From positions 1 to 35,220 of the forward strand of contig JALWTX010000020.1 of assembly GCA_026993355.1 (NCBI GenBank): DNA of 35,220 nucleotides, given 5' to 3'. The notes under the pieces are model-generated. The model ran no database searches, was not told where the DNA came from, and saw only the letters and a list, made by a program, of their open reading frames with translations. The position numbers were made by a program, and so were the translations under genes. Of the stretch, positions 16,107-23,920 are shown piece after piece. How positions within the stretch are numbered: the stretch's first letter is position 1; the number at the start of each line of letters is the position of its first letter. Origin of the DNA: Flavobacteriales bacterium (GTDB lineage Bacteria; Bacteroidota; Bacteroidia; Flavobacteriales; Flavobacteriaceae).

Positions 16107-16474
16107 TATTTACAATCTTTTTTTAAGCGATACACTTCGCCTTTCAATGATAGATTTTCATCTCTTAACTTGTCTAATTCGTGATAAACTTCCGTCAACT
16201 CTTCTTTTAAAAGTTGCATTCGTTCACCTAAAGCTTTATAATCATTTTGAAGCTGCGTAATGGTCATTTGTAAGACTTCTATCTTTTGTTTTTCAACTTG
16301 ATATTTTTTGTTTTTATTTTCAATCCTTAAGCCTTCATTATTTATTTCTCCTGCTTTGGCTTTATTCTTTTCTTGCCAGCGTTTATATTTATCCATTCCC
16401 CAAATTGATCCGGCTACGGCGATTAATAGCCCTAATATGTCTTTTAACTCTGTTATGTTTGGCATTACACTCAT
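16106..16474 (-). CDS. Membrane-anchored coiled-coil protein, 122 aa
   Basis: One N-terminal membrane segment (LGLLIAVAGSIWGM, about 13-26), then an almost continuous charged helix with heptad-like leucines (KIEVLQMTITQLQNDY, LKEELTEVYHELDKL). Not recognised by family. The plan fits a lysis-associated protein (i-spanin-like or holin partner) or a structural tether. Its stop overlaps the lipoprotein start (TAATG) and its start overlaps the stop of the upstream gene (ATGA), so it is coupled into the lysis group. Confidence 0.75.
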   Translation of the reverse strand: MSVMPNITELKDILGLLIAVAGSIWGMDKYKRWQEKNKAKAGEINNEGLRIENKNKKYQVEKQKIEVLQMTITQLQNDYKALGERMQLLKEELTEVYHELDKLRDENLSLKGEVYRLKKDCK

Positions 16475-16989
16475 ATTTTATAATAGCATTTTTCTTCCTC
16501 TGTGATAGCATTTTTACAGTGGTCTGGTCCTAAAAAATCATCTAAATCTTGACGGAAACTGTTGTCATCTCCCTTAACGTAATTAATTCCGGTTATAGCT
16601 GATATGGTTTGATACCATTTTCCGTATTTAACATATTTTGGCTTAATAATGTCATTTAATAATTCACCGGCGCTTGCGTTTGCCATACCGTCATTAAGTA
16701 AGGTTAAAGCTCTTACTATGGCGCCAAGTTGCTTGCTTATGGCGTAGTCAAATTTGAAAAATAAATGTTTTATTGCTGTATAGATTATGCCCAAAACTGT
16801 TAATGGGTAAAAAACAAAACAGCTCAGGATAAATAAAGCAATGTCTGTCAAAAATATGTAAAAGTCTATTAGCCTGACCTTGTAATTTCCGGACGGCAAT
16901 TTGCTATCGATCCATTTCAAAACTGTTGATTTTGTTTTGACAGCAGTAATTGTGGCTGTTAAGAATAAAATAAAAATTAATGTCATCAT
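16471..16989 (-). CDS. Multi-TM membrane protein, possible holin-type
   Basis: 172 residues from the ATG at 16989; the frame is open to a TTG at 17001, but the ATG lies four bases after the upstream stop and is preferred. Hydrophobic segments at the start (MMTLIFILFLTATITAV) and at about 45-80 (FLTDIALFILSCFVFYPLTVLGIIYTAI, two passes) make it a membrane protein; the C-terminal half is soluble (LTLLNDGMANASAGELLND, then a DHCKNAITEEEKC end). I have an impression of similar proteins in Flavobacteria prophages but cannot name the family. Position in the lysis group suggests a holin or membrane organiser; unproven. Confidence 0.7.
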   Translation of the reverse strand: MMTLIFILFLTATITAVKTKSTVLKWIDSKLPSGNYKVRLIDFYIFLTDIALFILSCFVFYPLTVLGIIYTAIKHLFFKFDYAISKQLGAIVRALTLLNDGMANASAGELLNDIIKPKYVKYGKWYQTISAITGINYVKGDDNSFRQDLDDFLGPDHCKNAITEEEKCYYKI

Positions 16990-16993
16990 AGCT

Positions 16994-17458
16994 TTACTCA
17001 AAATCGTTTAAAGTTAATTGTCCGTGATAAAACCCTTTGTTAACAATAGTTTGCTTGATACCTTCTTTTAAGAACATTTTGTATTTTTCTGATTCGGGCA
17101 TATCTGCTGGTAATTGGCTATACACCATATTTTTCAAAGCAAACCACTCGTCATAGGTAACTTCCTCTGGGGGTATATTCCGTAAGAATTTAACATTGTC
17201 TATGGTCTTTGTATCATAGACAATATTTCCTTGTGCGTCTCTTACCACCTCACCATTTTCATCTAATCTTTCTACTTGTGTTACAATAGGGTCTCCCAAA
17301 ATAGCATATTCCCCATATATTACTTTCTTAATTTGTTTTTGCGGGTCATCATCAACTAATTTCACATTTTTAAACATAAGCTTGTAGGGCTTATATGTCC
17401 TATCACTATAATGTGAAATATCTATTGGTTTTGTTGTTTTTAATTTTATTTCATCCAT
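16994..17458 (-). CDS. Hypothetical protein, 154 aa, paired with LRR gene
   Basis: Not recognised. Soluble, with no signal or membrane segment. DENGEVVRDAQGNIVYDTKTI looks like a beta hairpin, and the C-terminal half is helical (VTYDEWFALKNMVYSQL). It lies 11 bases after the LRR-like gene stop and, like it, has no CCGG tetranucleotide, unlike most of the element. A baseplate- or spike-associated adaptor or chaperone that travels with the LRR protein is possible. Confidence 0.7.
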   Translation of the reverse strand: MDEIKLKTTKPIDISHYSDRTYKPYKLMFKNVKLVDDDPQKQIKKVIYGEYAILGDPIVTQVERLDENGEVVRDAQGNIVYDTKTIDNVKFLRNIPPEEVTYDEWFALKNMVYSQLPADMPESEKYKMFLKEGIKQTIVNKGFYHGQLTLNDFE

Positions 17459-17469
17459 TTTATTTATGT

Positions 17470-18828
17470 TTAAGCGTTATCATAAGTTGTTTGGTCACTG
17501 GTTAAAACATCTCCTGCTCTGAATTGTGCATTTTGAAATATTGGTAGTGTTGGGTCATCTACTAAAAATGTGGCATCATTGTATTGTGTATGGTTGGATA
17601 CACTTGTCAATGCTACATTGTTACTGTTTTTAATATTGAATTTATTAAAATGTCCATATTCCCAACTGATGCTTTTTAAATTAGGGGCATCTGAGAAATC
17701 CCATTCAGATACAGAATCAAAATTAATTATAACATTCTCTAAATTTTGCTTACTTAATGTATCTATATTAACTATATGGTTACTGTTACCATAAGACTTA
17801 AATTTGTTTAATGCACCAGAATTAGTTATATTTAAAGATGTCAGAATATTATTATAGTGTTCAAAGAATGTTAGACTTGGACAATTGTTTATTGTAATAG
17901 AATTTAGTCCAGATAATTGTCTAAAATATATATGGTTCAAATGTTGATGACCATCTATATTAATATCTGCAATAGTTTTCATTCTTGAGAATTGCAAATA
18001 CTCTAATGCAGGTAAATTATTAACAATTGCATTTATATCATATGTCTCATTAGCATTTGTTGATAAGGTCAGACTACTTAAGTTTGGTAAGTTTTGTGTT
18101 GCCAGTAACGGTACTCGAAATTTAAAAGCATTTAAAAATAAGTAAGTTGTGTTATCATTTATTTGTATATCTACATAATTATTATTTGTATAAATTCCCC
18201 CTAATTTGACATAAATTAATAACGGATTATTCAACTTAAAATTAAAACTATCAAAGTAAATACCTGCTTGTATGCTTAAGTATGCCAACTTAGATGCCCT
18301 GCTTACCTCAAATACACCATTATGAAAATAGGTACTGCCATAAAAATTTGTTATTTCAAGAGTATCCACAGAATTGTTCAAAAAATCTGTATTATCTATA
18401 TTGCTTTTATAAAGAGTAATATATACAAGTTTATTAGTTTTCTCACTTTTTATATACATTGGTGTAGTAGGGTAACTTCTCATCCACATAACACCAAGTT
18501 CAGGTAATACATCAATATCCAACCAAGTTATTTGTTTATCGGTATACCATCCCCACAAATTATTAACGCCATTCCCTGTATCATCAACATCAATATAAAG
18601 ACTACTGTCACCACTTGAAGCAGACAAATCAACTATTATTTTATGGTTAGCTGCATCCACTGTTCCTTGTGTAATTTTTTGTTTGGTAACATTATCTACC
18701 ATAACCCAATCAAAATCTTGTGTTTGCGAACCTCTAAAATCTATATACCAATTACTATCTGTGGATACTGTCTTAAGTAGTAACTTACCAAAGCCGCTAT
18801 ACATTAAATTCAACTTCCTATTCATCAT
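17470..18828 (-). CDS. LRR-like beta-solenoid protein, likely receptor-binding spike
   Basis: 452 residues. The N-terminal about 110 residues form a beta-rich domain (WYIDFRGSQTQDFDWVMVD); from about 140 to 430 there are irregular repeats with asparagine and hydrophobic positions, for example LPNLSSLTLSTN, LPALEYLQFSRM, HLNHIYFRQLSGL, CPSLTFFEHYNN, resembling bacterial leucine-rich repeats. No signal peptide or membrane segment. In a phage structural block, such a solenoid is most likely a host-receptor-binding spike or fibre. The region is more AT-rich than its neighbours and lacks CCGG over about 2 kb, which suggests recent exchange of the host-range gene. Confidence 0.78.
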   Translation of the reverse strand: MMNRKLNLMYSGFGKLLLKTVSTDSNWYIDFRGSQTQDFDWVMVDNVTKQKITQGTVDAANHKIIVDLSASSGDSSLYIDVDDTGNGVNNLWGWYTDKQITWLDIDVLPELGVMWMRSYPTTPMYIKSEKTNKLVYITLYKSNIDNTDFLNNSVDTLEITNFYGSTYFHNGVFEVSRASKLAYLSIQAGIYFDSFNFKLNNPLLIYVKLGGIYTNNNYVDIQINDNTTYLFLNAFKFRVPLLATQNLPNLSSLTLSTNANETYDINAIVNNLPALEYLQFSRMKTIADINIDGHQHLNHIYFRQLSGLNSITINNCPSLTFFEHYNNILTSLNITNSGALNKFKSYGNSNHIVNIDTLSKQNLENVIINFDSVSEWDFSDAPNLKSISWEYGHFNKFNIKNSNNVALTSVSNHTQYNDATFLVDDPTLPIFQNAQFRAGDVLTSDQTTYDNA

Positions 18829-18830
18829 TT

Positions 18831-19607
18831 TTAAGAAATTATGGGTTGCTTTATGGTTACGTCGTAGATGTTTACTGTTCCGGTAGTGCCTAAGCCTAAA
18901 TTTGCTTTATTCATTTGTCCAACAAAATGTATATAAATTAAATTCCATACATTGGGTTGCAAAGCTGTTAATTTATCAGCCGGAATATCTTCAATAGTTA
19001 CATTCTTGTCTAATGGGTTAAGCATTAACACTAATGTTTTACCTTGCACTTTTTTTGGAAAAGTAATGACAATATCGCCATATGATGGACTGACGTGTAT
19101 AACATAGGTATCTAATGTATCCCAATACACCGGAAAAAAATTACTTCCTTGTGAACGGTAGTCGCCTACCCCTAAATCTAAAATGATGCGTTTGGGGTTC
19201 AATAAATCAAAAGCAGTAGCGTAAAGTCCACGGGGGGTAAAGCTGCTTTCATAAACATTTTTATAATAAAAGTTTCTATCCTTTAAGTCGGCAAAATTGT
19301 CCGGATAATCTTTTATATGCTCTCCCCAACCACCACCCTTTTTAAAAGCCCTTAGCTCAATTAGTTTGTCGTAATATTCTTTAACAGTTGTTGTACCTAA
19401 TTTGTCGGATACTTGGCTGTATATTATGTCAAAGTCGTTTAAAACTTGATCGTTGTTATTTTTTAAAACGGTTATTTTACCGGCAGCTTCATTAAGCAAA
19501 AGCTGTCTTGGCTCGGCTATTGTTGCTTCAATAACTGTTTTTCCATTATTCACAACTTTGACAGAAGTACCATTATCGGTTACGTTTATGTCTATTATTC
19601 TGCTCAT
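18831..19607 (-). CDS. Beta-rich structural candidate, 258 aa
   Basis: Not recognised. N-terminal about 60 residues form short strands (IDINVTDNGTSVKVVNNG, KTVIEATI), a helical linker follows (VKEYYDKLIELRAFKK), and the C-terminal half is beta-rich (RIILDLGVGDYRS, YVIHVSPSYGDIVITFPK, KTLVLMLNPLDKNVTI, GTVNIYDVTIKQP). This two-part plan is common in phage spike, vertex or fibre proteins: an attachment domain plus a beta head. It sits two bases upstream of the LRR gene, consistent with a spike base or fibre partner. Its start overlaps the upstream gene by 35 bases. Confidence 0.75.
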   Translation of the reverse strand: MSRIIDINVTDNGTSVKVVNNGKTVIEATIAEPRQLLLNEAAGKITVLKNNNDQVLNDFDIIYSQVSDKLGTTTVKEYYDKLIELRAFKKGGGWGEHIKDYPDNFADLKDRNFYYKNVYESSFTPRGLYATAFDLLNPKRIILDLGVGDYRSQGSNFFPVYWDTLDTYVIHVSPSYGDIVITFPKKVQGKTLVLMLNPLDKNVTIEDIPADKLTALQPNVWNLIYIHFVGQMNKANLGLGTTGTVNIYDVTIKQPIIS

Positions 19608-19932
19608 TTACATATTTTTTAATTGTTAAGGCGATTAACGCTGCAATTGCTATTCTTTTAAACCAATTTGTTTTTTTTTTATAGGTCAACTCTACTGTAC
19701 CTAATGTTTGAATGCTGGGTTTCATGATGATACTTGGCGGCAAGTATTTAGCTTTATATTCTTCAGGTTCGTATCCCATGGCTTCTATGCGAATATCATC
19801 ATCCGGATTGGCCGCCAGCTCTACAATACCGTTTAAATCGGCTATTACTGTTTGTCCGCTTCGTTTATTGGTGGCTGTGGCCATGTCAAATGGTTGCATA
19901 TTTTCTTCATATATGTGCGCTCTAATTAGCAT
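19573..19932 (-). CDS. Carboxypeptidase-regulatory-like domain with C-terminal TM
   Basis: 119 residues. Residues about 1-80 look like the small beta-sandwich seen in 'carboxypeptidase regulatory-like' (CarboxypepD_reg) domains: SGQTVIADLNGIVELAAN followed by DDDIRIEAMGYEPEEY. A membrane segment follows (FKRIAIAALIALTI) with a basic tail (NRHKRNR). It belongs to the recurrent domain-TM-basic-tail set, so a virion membrane protein is a fair guess. Overlaps both neighbours. Confidence 0.72.
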   Translation of the reverse strand: MLIRAHIYEENMQPFDMATATNKRSGQTVIADLNGIVELAANPDDDIRIEAMGYEPEEYKAKYLPPSIIMKPSIQTLGTVELTYKKKTNWFKRIAIAALIALTIKKYVNEQNNRHKRNR

Positions 19933-20959
19933 TTGTTTTATTTTTTTTTAATATTCTTTTAGCGATTATCATGGCAAAAATTATTTTTAACCACAAAGTA
20001 AATCCCGCTTGCGTGGGTTCTGTATTTGTTGTAAAATTCGCGGTCTGTATATTGTTGTTCCATGGTAGAACATTGTTATTATCACTACTATTCCCCGCAC
20101 CGGTAGTTGCCGCCGGAATAGTACCAGCATTCCCTGTTGTACTGCCACTTCCTGTATTAATATCATTACCTGTGCTATTATCATTGCCTGTGTTTGCGGG
20201 TAAAGTATTTGTTTGCGGGTGTCCGGGCGGTATTATACCGGTTGATGTTGGTACGGTTGTTTGGGGTGTTCCGGTATTTTGCCCGGCTGATACACCTTGC
20301 GTCATTTCATCGTATTGCGCTTGTGTTATGGCACCACTATCTAATAACGATTGTAGATAAGCCGGGTCATTAACAAAACTTGTATCGGTGTTGCCTATGT
20401 CATAAAGATTGTTAAATCCACCTGACATATCATCCCATTCTTTTTCAATCTCAACGTATTTATTCCCATTATTATCAATTATATCAAAATATCCTTTGTC
20501 ATGGCTCTCATTGACAAACGGACCATTACGTCCTGAATAATTATTGTTTTGATGGTCCATGTCCAATTTTATCATGCGGTTACTATAGCCACCTCTTTGG
20601 TTGTCAGTTATCCATATATAAGCATCATAGTCACTTATGTTTGATTGCGGTCCAAGAAATATTTTAGCAAAACGCCAAGCTTTATATTCCGGAAAATATT
20701 GCAATTCATGTTTTTCTTCATTAGATAAAGGCTTCTTTTCTTTGTAAATCAAGTAAGCACGGATGCCGTCTTCTTTTCCCAATAGTTTGTATTGATTCGG
20801 ACCGAGCTTTGTATAAACAAATATCACTTTGTTCGTTTCTAAAATGCCATGATTGTTGCTTCCAAAAAGCCCTAACATACGCCCGATAGATAGACCAATA
20901 TTAACTATTTGGCTAATGGATGATACCGTATTTGATATTTGTTGCGGATTAAGTCCCAT
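19922..20959 (-). CDS. SHOCT-like and Thr/Gly/Asn-rich membrane-tethered protein
   Basis: 345 residues. N-terminal hydrophobic-amphipathic stretch (VSSISQIVNIGLSIGRMLGLF), then a beta-rich domain (VIFVYTKLGPNQYKLLG, DAYIWITDNQRGGYS). Residues about 190-215 (DPAYLQSLLDSGAITQAQYDEM) match the SHOCT pattern of a short helix, Gly-x-Ile-Thr and another helix. A long low-complexity linker follows (about 215-305, Thr/Gly/Asn/Pro), then a C-terminal membrane segment (LWLKIIFAMIIAKRI) and a basic end. A flexible tether between a membrane and an outer domain fits a spike or vertex protein of a membrane-containing virion. Confidence 0.75.
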   Translation of the reverse strand: MGLNPQQISNTVSSISQIVNIGLSIGRMLGLFGSNNHGILETNKVIFVYTKLGPNQYKLLGKEDGIRAYLIYKEKKPLSNEEKHELQYFPEYKAWRFAKIFLGPQSNISDYDAYIWITDNQRGGYSNRMIKLDMDHQNNNYSGRNGPFVNESHDKGYFDIIDNNGNKYVEIEKEWDDMSGGFNNLYDIGNTDTSFVNDPAYLQSLLDSGAITQAQYDEMTQGVSAGQNTGTPQTTVPTSTGIIPPGHPQTNTLPANTGNDNSTGNDINTGSGSTTGNAGTIPAATTGAGNSSDNNNVLPWNNNIQTANFTTNTEPTQAGFTLWLKIIFAMIIAKRILKKNKTNAN

Positions 20960-21148
20960 TTATTTTAAATATTTTTTAACCATTGGATGATTTTTAATCA
21001 TGGCAATTTGCAATTTGTTTAAGCCGGCCAGTTTGGCCAGTAAGCGTAAATTTTCTGTCGATTGCTTCGCAATATCTGTTAGATATTTCTCGCGCGTAGC
21101 CTGATCAAATGGCGTTTTTTCATTAATTTCTATAGGTATTTTGCTCAT
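20960..21148 (-). CDS. Hypothetical protein, 62 aa
   Basis: Not recognised. Small, helical, basic protein (NLRLLAKLAGLNKLQIAMIK, ending HPMVKKYLK). Stop is directly next to the start of the following gene. No membrane segment strong enough to call. Probably a minor structural or assembly component by position. Confidence 0.68.
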   Translation of the reverse strand: MSKIPIEINEKTPFDQATREKYLTDIAKQSTENLRLLAKLAGLNKLQIAMIKNHPMVKKYLK

Positions 21149-21152
21149 TTTT

Positions 21153-22007
21153 TTAAGAATATTTTTTTACAAGCATACTTAGTTCTTGACTAAATTGTGG
21201 ATTGTTCATTAACAGATTAATAATATTGTTCAGGTAAGCAACATGCGTTTCATCCAAATCTTGTATGACTGCGCAAAACTGTTGCTTTACCGGACTATTA
21301 ATAGCCGCGGGGGCATTCATGCCGGCATTACCATCAATCTGTTGCGATTGAATCATGGCTTTTTCAACTATTCCGGGCGCTAAATCTTTTAATGTTTCAA
21401 AAAACGGCGATTCCCAAAAACTTTTACTATCAGCTTTAATATCACGCAATTTTAAATCAAGCTCAAGCTTTTCTTTTTCTTTCTCAATTTTTTTGCAATC
21501 TTCTTTACATTTTTCGAGCTTATCCTTATAAATATCACGTTCTTTTTTCACTTCCGGATAGTCTTTGTAACGGTAGATTAATTCCGGCGCATTCATGCCC
21601 GGAGCATTCATGCCGCCCATATTTAACATATTCAACAAGTTGCTAAAATCATTTGTGGCCGGTTGGCTGTTATGTTGCATAGGTTGCTCATTGTGTTGCA
21701 TGGGTTGCGTGGTTGTTGCCGGGTGTTGCGTCAGGTCTTCTTTATAAATGATTAATTCTCTACCGTCTTTCCAAGTTGTCCCGTTAGATTTGTAAAATAT
21801 TAATTTCAAAAAATCGAAATTCCCTTTAGAAAAAACATTGTGCAAAACCTTATCTAAATTTTTAGCATAAAATATTTTCCCTTTCTTTTTTAAAATGTCA
21901 TTGCCCGATATTTGCATCTTATGTCCATAAGAATTGTATATGTCAATTCCTCTGGTGGTAAAAGTCGGGTCCTCAATAGCATTTTTTATTTGCTCGTAAG
22001 TAATCAT
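21153..22007 (-). CDS. Coiled-coil protein with three GMNAP motifs
   Basis: 284 residues. N-terminal about 90 residues form a mixed domain; 100-115 carry a doubled PMQHN (QPMQHNEQPMQHN); GMNAP occurs twice in tandem at 132-136 and 137-141; a charged coiled coil spans about 150-192 (KCKEDCKKIEKEKEKLEL); GMNAP recurs at 229-233, followed by AAINSP at 234-239; the end is helical (YLNNIINLLMNN). No family recognised. With three copies it is the richest carrier of the motif and could be the scaffold or assembly factor that binds, or is bound through, the motif. Confidence 0.78.
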   Translation of the reverse strand: MITYEQIKNAIEDPTFTTRGIDIYNSYGHKMQISGNDILKKKGKIFYAKNLDKVLHNVFSKGNFDFLKLIFYKSNGTTWKDGRELIIYKEDLTQHPATTTQPMQHNEQPMQHNSQPATNDFSNLLNMLNMGGMNAPGMNAPELIYRYKDYPEVKKERDIYKDKLEKCKEDCKKIEKEKEKLELDLKLRDIKADSKSFWESPFFETLKDLAPGIVEKAMIQSQQIDGNAGMNAPAAINSPVKQQFCAVIQDLDETHVAYLNNIINLLMNNPQFSQELSMLVKKYS

Positions 22008-22013
22008 CGTGTT

Positions 22014-22283
22014 TTAGTTTAGTTGGTCGCAGTTAACTTGAAAAAAACTAAGCTCAACACGGTTGCCGGAAATATCGTTGTTTGGAAATTTAATGTCCAA
22101 TTTTAACTTATCGGCAATCATGGTTGATAAGAGCAACGGCATGCTTTTTCCTGAATTGAGCCGCTTACCATTAATTAATGCCGGATAACTACCGGTATTT
22201 TCAATATACAAATTGGTAATTTTTTCGTACTCCAAAATTTGGTTATCCGTAATAAATTCTGTGTTGAGCTTAAATTCTTTCAT
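22014..22283 (-). CDS. Small beta-sandwich candidate, 89 aa
   Basis: Start at ATG 22283 (MKEFKLNTEF); the frame extends to a TTG at 22301 that would overlap the upstream gene and is less likely. Almost entirely predicted strands: ITNLYIENTGSYPALING, KLKLDIKF, NRVELSFFQV. Its last strands (LKLDIKF...NRVELSFFQ) resemble those of the upstream 133-aa protein (LRINLFFEN...GEFLFIL), suggesting a distant duplication. Size and strand pattern fit a single jelly-roll or similar capsid/vertex domain. Function unproven. Confidence 0.68.
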   Translation of the reverse strand: MKEFKLNTEFITDNQILEYEKITNLYIENTGSYPALINGKRLNSGKSMPLLLSTMIADKLKLDIKFPNNDISGNRVELSFFQVNCDQLN

Positions 22284-22294
22284 CTTGTTGTCTT

Positions 22295-22696
22295 TTAGCA
22301 ATTAGCACCGGAATTGCCTAATTTTAAAAATTCTAATTCGGTATTAGTTTTTTCTTTTTCAAGTATGAATAAAAATTCACCTGAATAATCTGCTGTTAAA
22401 TTTTCAAAAAACAGATTGATGCGCAAATCATTAACAGTTGTTACACCATTTGGGAATGGTAATGCTGTTTCCGGTTTAAATCCGTCATTTCCTTTTGCTA
22501 AAAAATTAATGCTTAAAGGGTCCAATATTAAGCTGCCTTGACTGTTTCTAAATTCAGTCTTAATAATATCATTGGCGCCGGTAAATTTTTCAAACATCAC
22601 TCCTTTAATAACATAGCCTTTATCAAAGCTTACTCTTAAAGTCTTAGGTCCGGAACTGCCGGCCGTCAGGTTAATATCTTGGGTTACTAATTTCAT
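22295..22696 (-). CDS. Beta-rich protein, 133 aa, jelly-roll candidate
   Basis: No signal peptide or membrane segment. Strand-rich throughout: KTLRVSFDKGYVIKGVMFEKF, IIKTEFRNSQGSLIL, NDLRINLFFENL, GEFLFILEKEK, with a free cysteine at the C-terminus. It has no family I recognise, but consecutive small beta proteins in a structural block suggest capsid or vertex subunits. It starts 16 bases beyond a strong terminator that separates it from the 219-aa gene, so it is probably made at a lower level than that gene. Confidence 0.7.
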   Translation of the reverse strand: MKLVTQDINLTAGSSGPKTLRVSFDKGYVIKGVMFEKFTGANDIIKTEFRNSQGSLILDPLSINFLAKGNDGFKPETALPFPNGVTTVNDLRINLFFENLTADYSGEFLFILEKEKTNTELEFLKLGNSGANC

Positions 22697-22711
22697 ATTT
22701 TCTTTATTTTA

Positions 22712-22745
22712 AAAAGTCCCGTCCCGATTGTCGGGCGGGACTTTT
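22712..22745 (-). terminator. Strong GC-rich hairpin between two structural genes
   Basis: AAAAGTCCCGTCCCGA (22712-22727) pairs with TCGGGCGGGACTTTT (22731-22745) around a 3-base loop with one bulged T. On the minus strand a T-run follows, so it is a good intrinsic terminator for transcripts from the 219-aa gene; A/T arms make it work in both directions. It is the only GC-rich stem in the structural block. Confidence 0.82.
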
Positions 22746-22767
22746 GTTTGATTGATATTATTTTTTT

Positions 22768-23427
22768 CTAAGAAATTGAAGTCATCAAACCATCCATATG
22801 CACTTTAATATAATGCGCTACGGTTGCATCAGAAAATGCTTTAGGTTGCTTAATAATGATATCCCATTGTTTAGCATCGGCAATATATCTTGGGTCAAAC
22901 AACTGATGAAAAGGCTTGCTGCCGTTATTTTGATCGTTGTTTATGACGTCTAAACTTCCTTCATAAACTTTTTCGTTGTTGCTTTGTATCTCAATAGAAC
23001 CGACGGCTAATTCTGCGGGTAAAGATTTTGTCCAATTAGTCACGTCTTCTACCGCTGTGCCAGGGTCTGCAGTAGCATACTCAATTACCAAACGATCAAA
23101 TATTAAAGCGCGTCCCGGCTCTAATCTATAAGATAAGTTGGTTACCCCTTCTTTGGGTTTTAAATCGGTACTATTCAGCTTAACATATGCACCACCACCT
23201 TTAAGGTCTGCCGCAATAAATCCGCCGGTGCCTACATTTAATTTGGTGTATGAGCCGGGTCCGCCGGCTATTCCTAAAATTGATTGAACTTCGGGAGGAA
23301 TCGGACCTTCTGCATATCGGCTCACCAAACTCGGGTCAGTTTTTTGGATTAAATCGGTTGATACTTTGTTAGTTGCAATCAATGTAACAAACATTGTTGC
23401 GAGGATTAAAAATCTGGTACTTTTCAT
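22768..23427 (-). CDS. Major structural (capsid) candidate, 219 aa
   Basis: N-terminal hydrophobic segment (FLILATMFVTLIAT) that looks like a signal anchor or cleavable signal. The rest is rich in strands with glycine turns: PGSYTKLNVGTGGFIAADL, GRALIFDRLVIEYATADP, VGSIEIQSNNEKVYEGSL, QWDIIIKQP, HYIKVHMDGLM. No family recognised. Arguments for a major coat role are indirect: it is flanked downstream by a strong terminator (as for abundantly made coat genes), it has an A-rich leader (AAAAATAAAAATAAAAATG) typical of highly translated Bacteroidetes genes, and it lies centrally in the structural block next to other beta proteins. A beta-sandwich membrane or periplasmic protein is the alternative. 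Confidence 0.65.
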   Translation of the reverse strand: MKSTRFLILATMFVTLIATNKVSTDLIQKTDPSLVSRYAEGPIPPEVQSILGIAGGPGSYTKLNVGTGGFIAADLKGGGAYVKLNSTDLKPKEGVTNLSYRLEPGRALIFDRLVIEYATADPGTAVEDVTNWTKSLPAELAVGSIEIQSNNEKVYEGSLDVINNDQNNGSKPFHQLFDPRYIADAKQWDIIIKQPKAFSDATVAHYIKVHMDGLMTSIS

Positions 23428-23460
23428 TTTTATTTTTATTTTTGGGTTAATAATCTATAT

Positions 23461-23910
23461 TTATAAACCGTAGCCTGCTGCTACATTTTTTTTATCAGCT
23501 ACGTAAAAAATTCCGGGGTTATTCATAGCGCTTGCTGGAAGCGGCATATGTGTTGCGTCAGGGTCAATACCAATGCCGGGTTGTGTCGTTCCGCTTGGCA
23601 CAGTCGCACCTGTTTTTTTAGCAAAATAATTAGCTAATTTTCGCACGGCGAAGTTAATCGCCCCATTTGCAGCCATACCGACACCGGCATCTTGTGCCAA
23701 TGCTGATAAGTCATCTTTACGATCAACAGAAGCCGCCATTGCAACACCTGCAACAACTTTTGCGCCGTCTATATAATCGGGTTTATTATACTTGCCTAAT
23801 TTGTAGGCAAATTTGTTTTGCAATAAGCTTGTGCCAACAAAACCGGCGCCTATTCCACCAATTTGTTTCAGCTTATCAACTGCTTTGTCTTTTTCGAATT
23901 TAAACTTCAT
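23461..23910 (-). CDS. Gly/Ala-rich membrane-type protein, 149 aa
   Basis: Not recognised. Glycine- and alanine-rich hydrophobic stretches (IGGIGAGFVGTSLL, AKVVAGVAMAASV, GVGMAANGAINFAV) alternate with basic segments, suggesting two or three weak membrane helices. The C-terminal part has SAMNNPGIFYV, a degenerate version of the GMNAP peptide. It follows the transglutaminase gene by 10 bases. Plan and size fit a virion membrane or vertex protein, but there is no direct evidence. Confidence 0.68.
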   Translation of the reverse strand: MKFKFEKDKAVDKLKQIGGIGAGFVGTSLLQNKFAYKLGKYNKPDYIDGAKVVAGVAMAASVDRKDDLSALAQDAGVGMAANGAINFAVRKLANYFAKKTGATVPSGTTQPGIGIDPDATHMPLPASAMNNPGIFYVADKKNVAAGYGL

Positions 23911-23920
23911 AATTTTAGGT

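Noticed and set aside
21300-21620. GCATTCATGCC words as a DNA-level repeat or binding site
   Set aside because: All copies are in frame, and they differ at synonymous positions, so the conserved unit is the GMNAP peptide.
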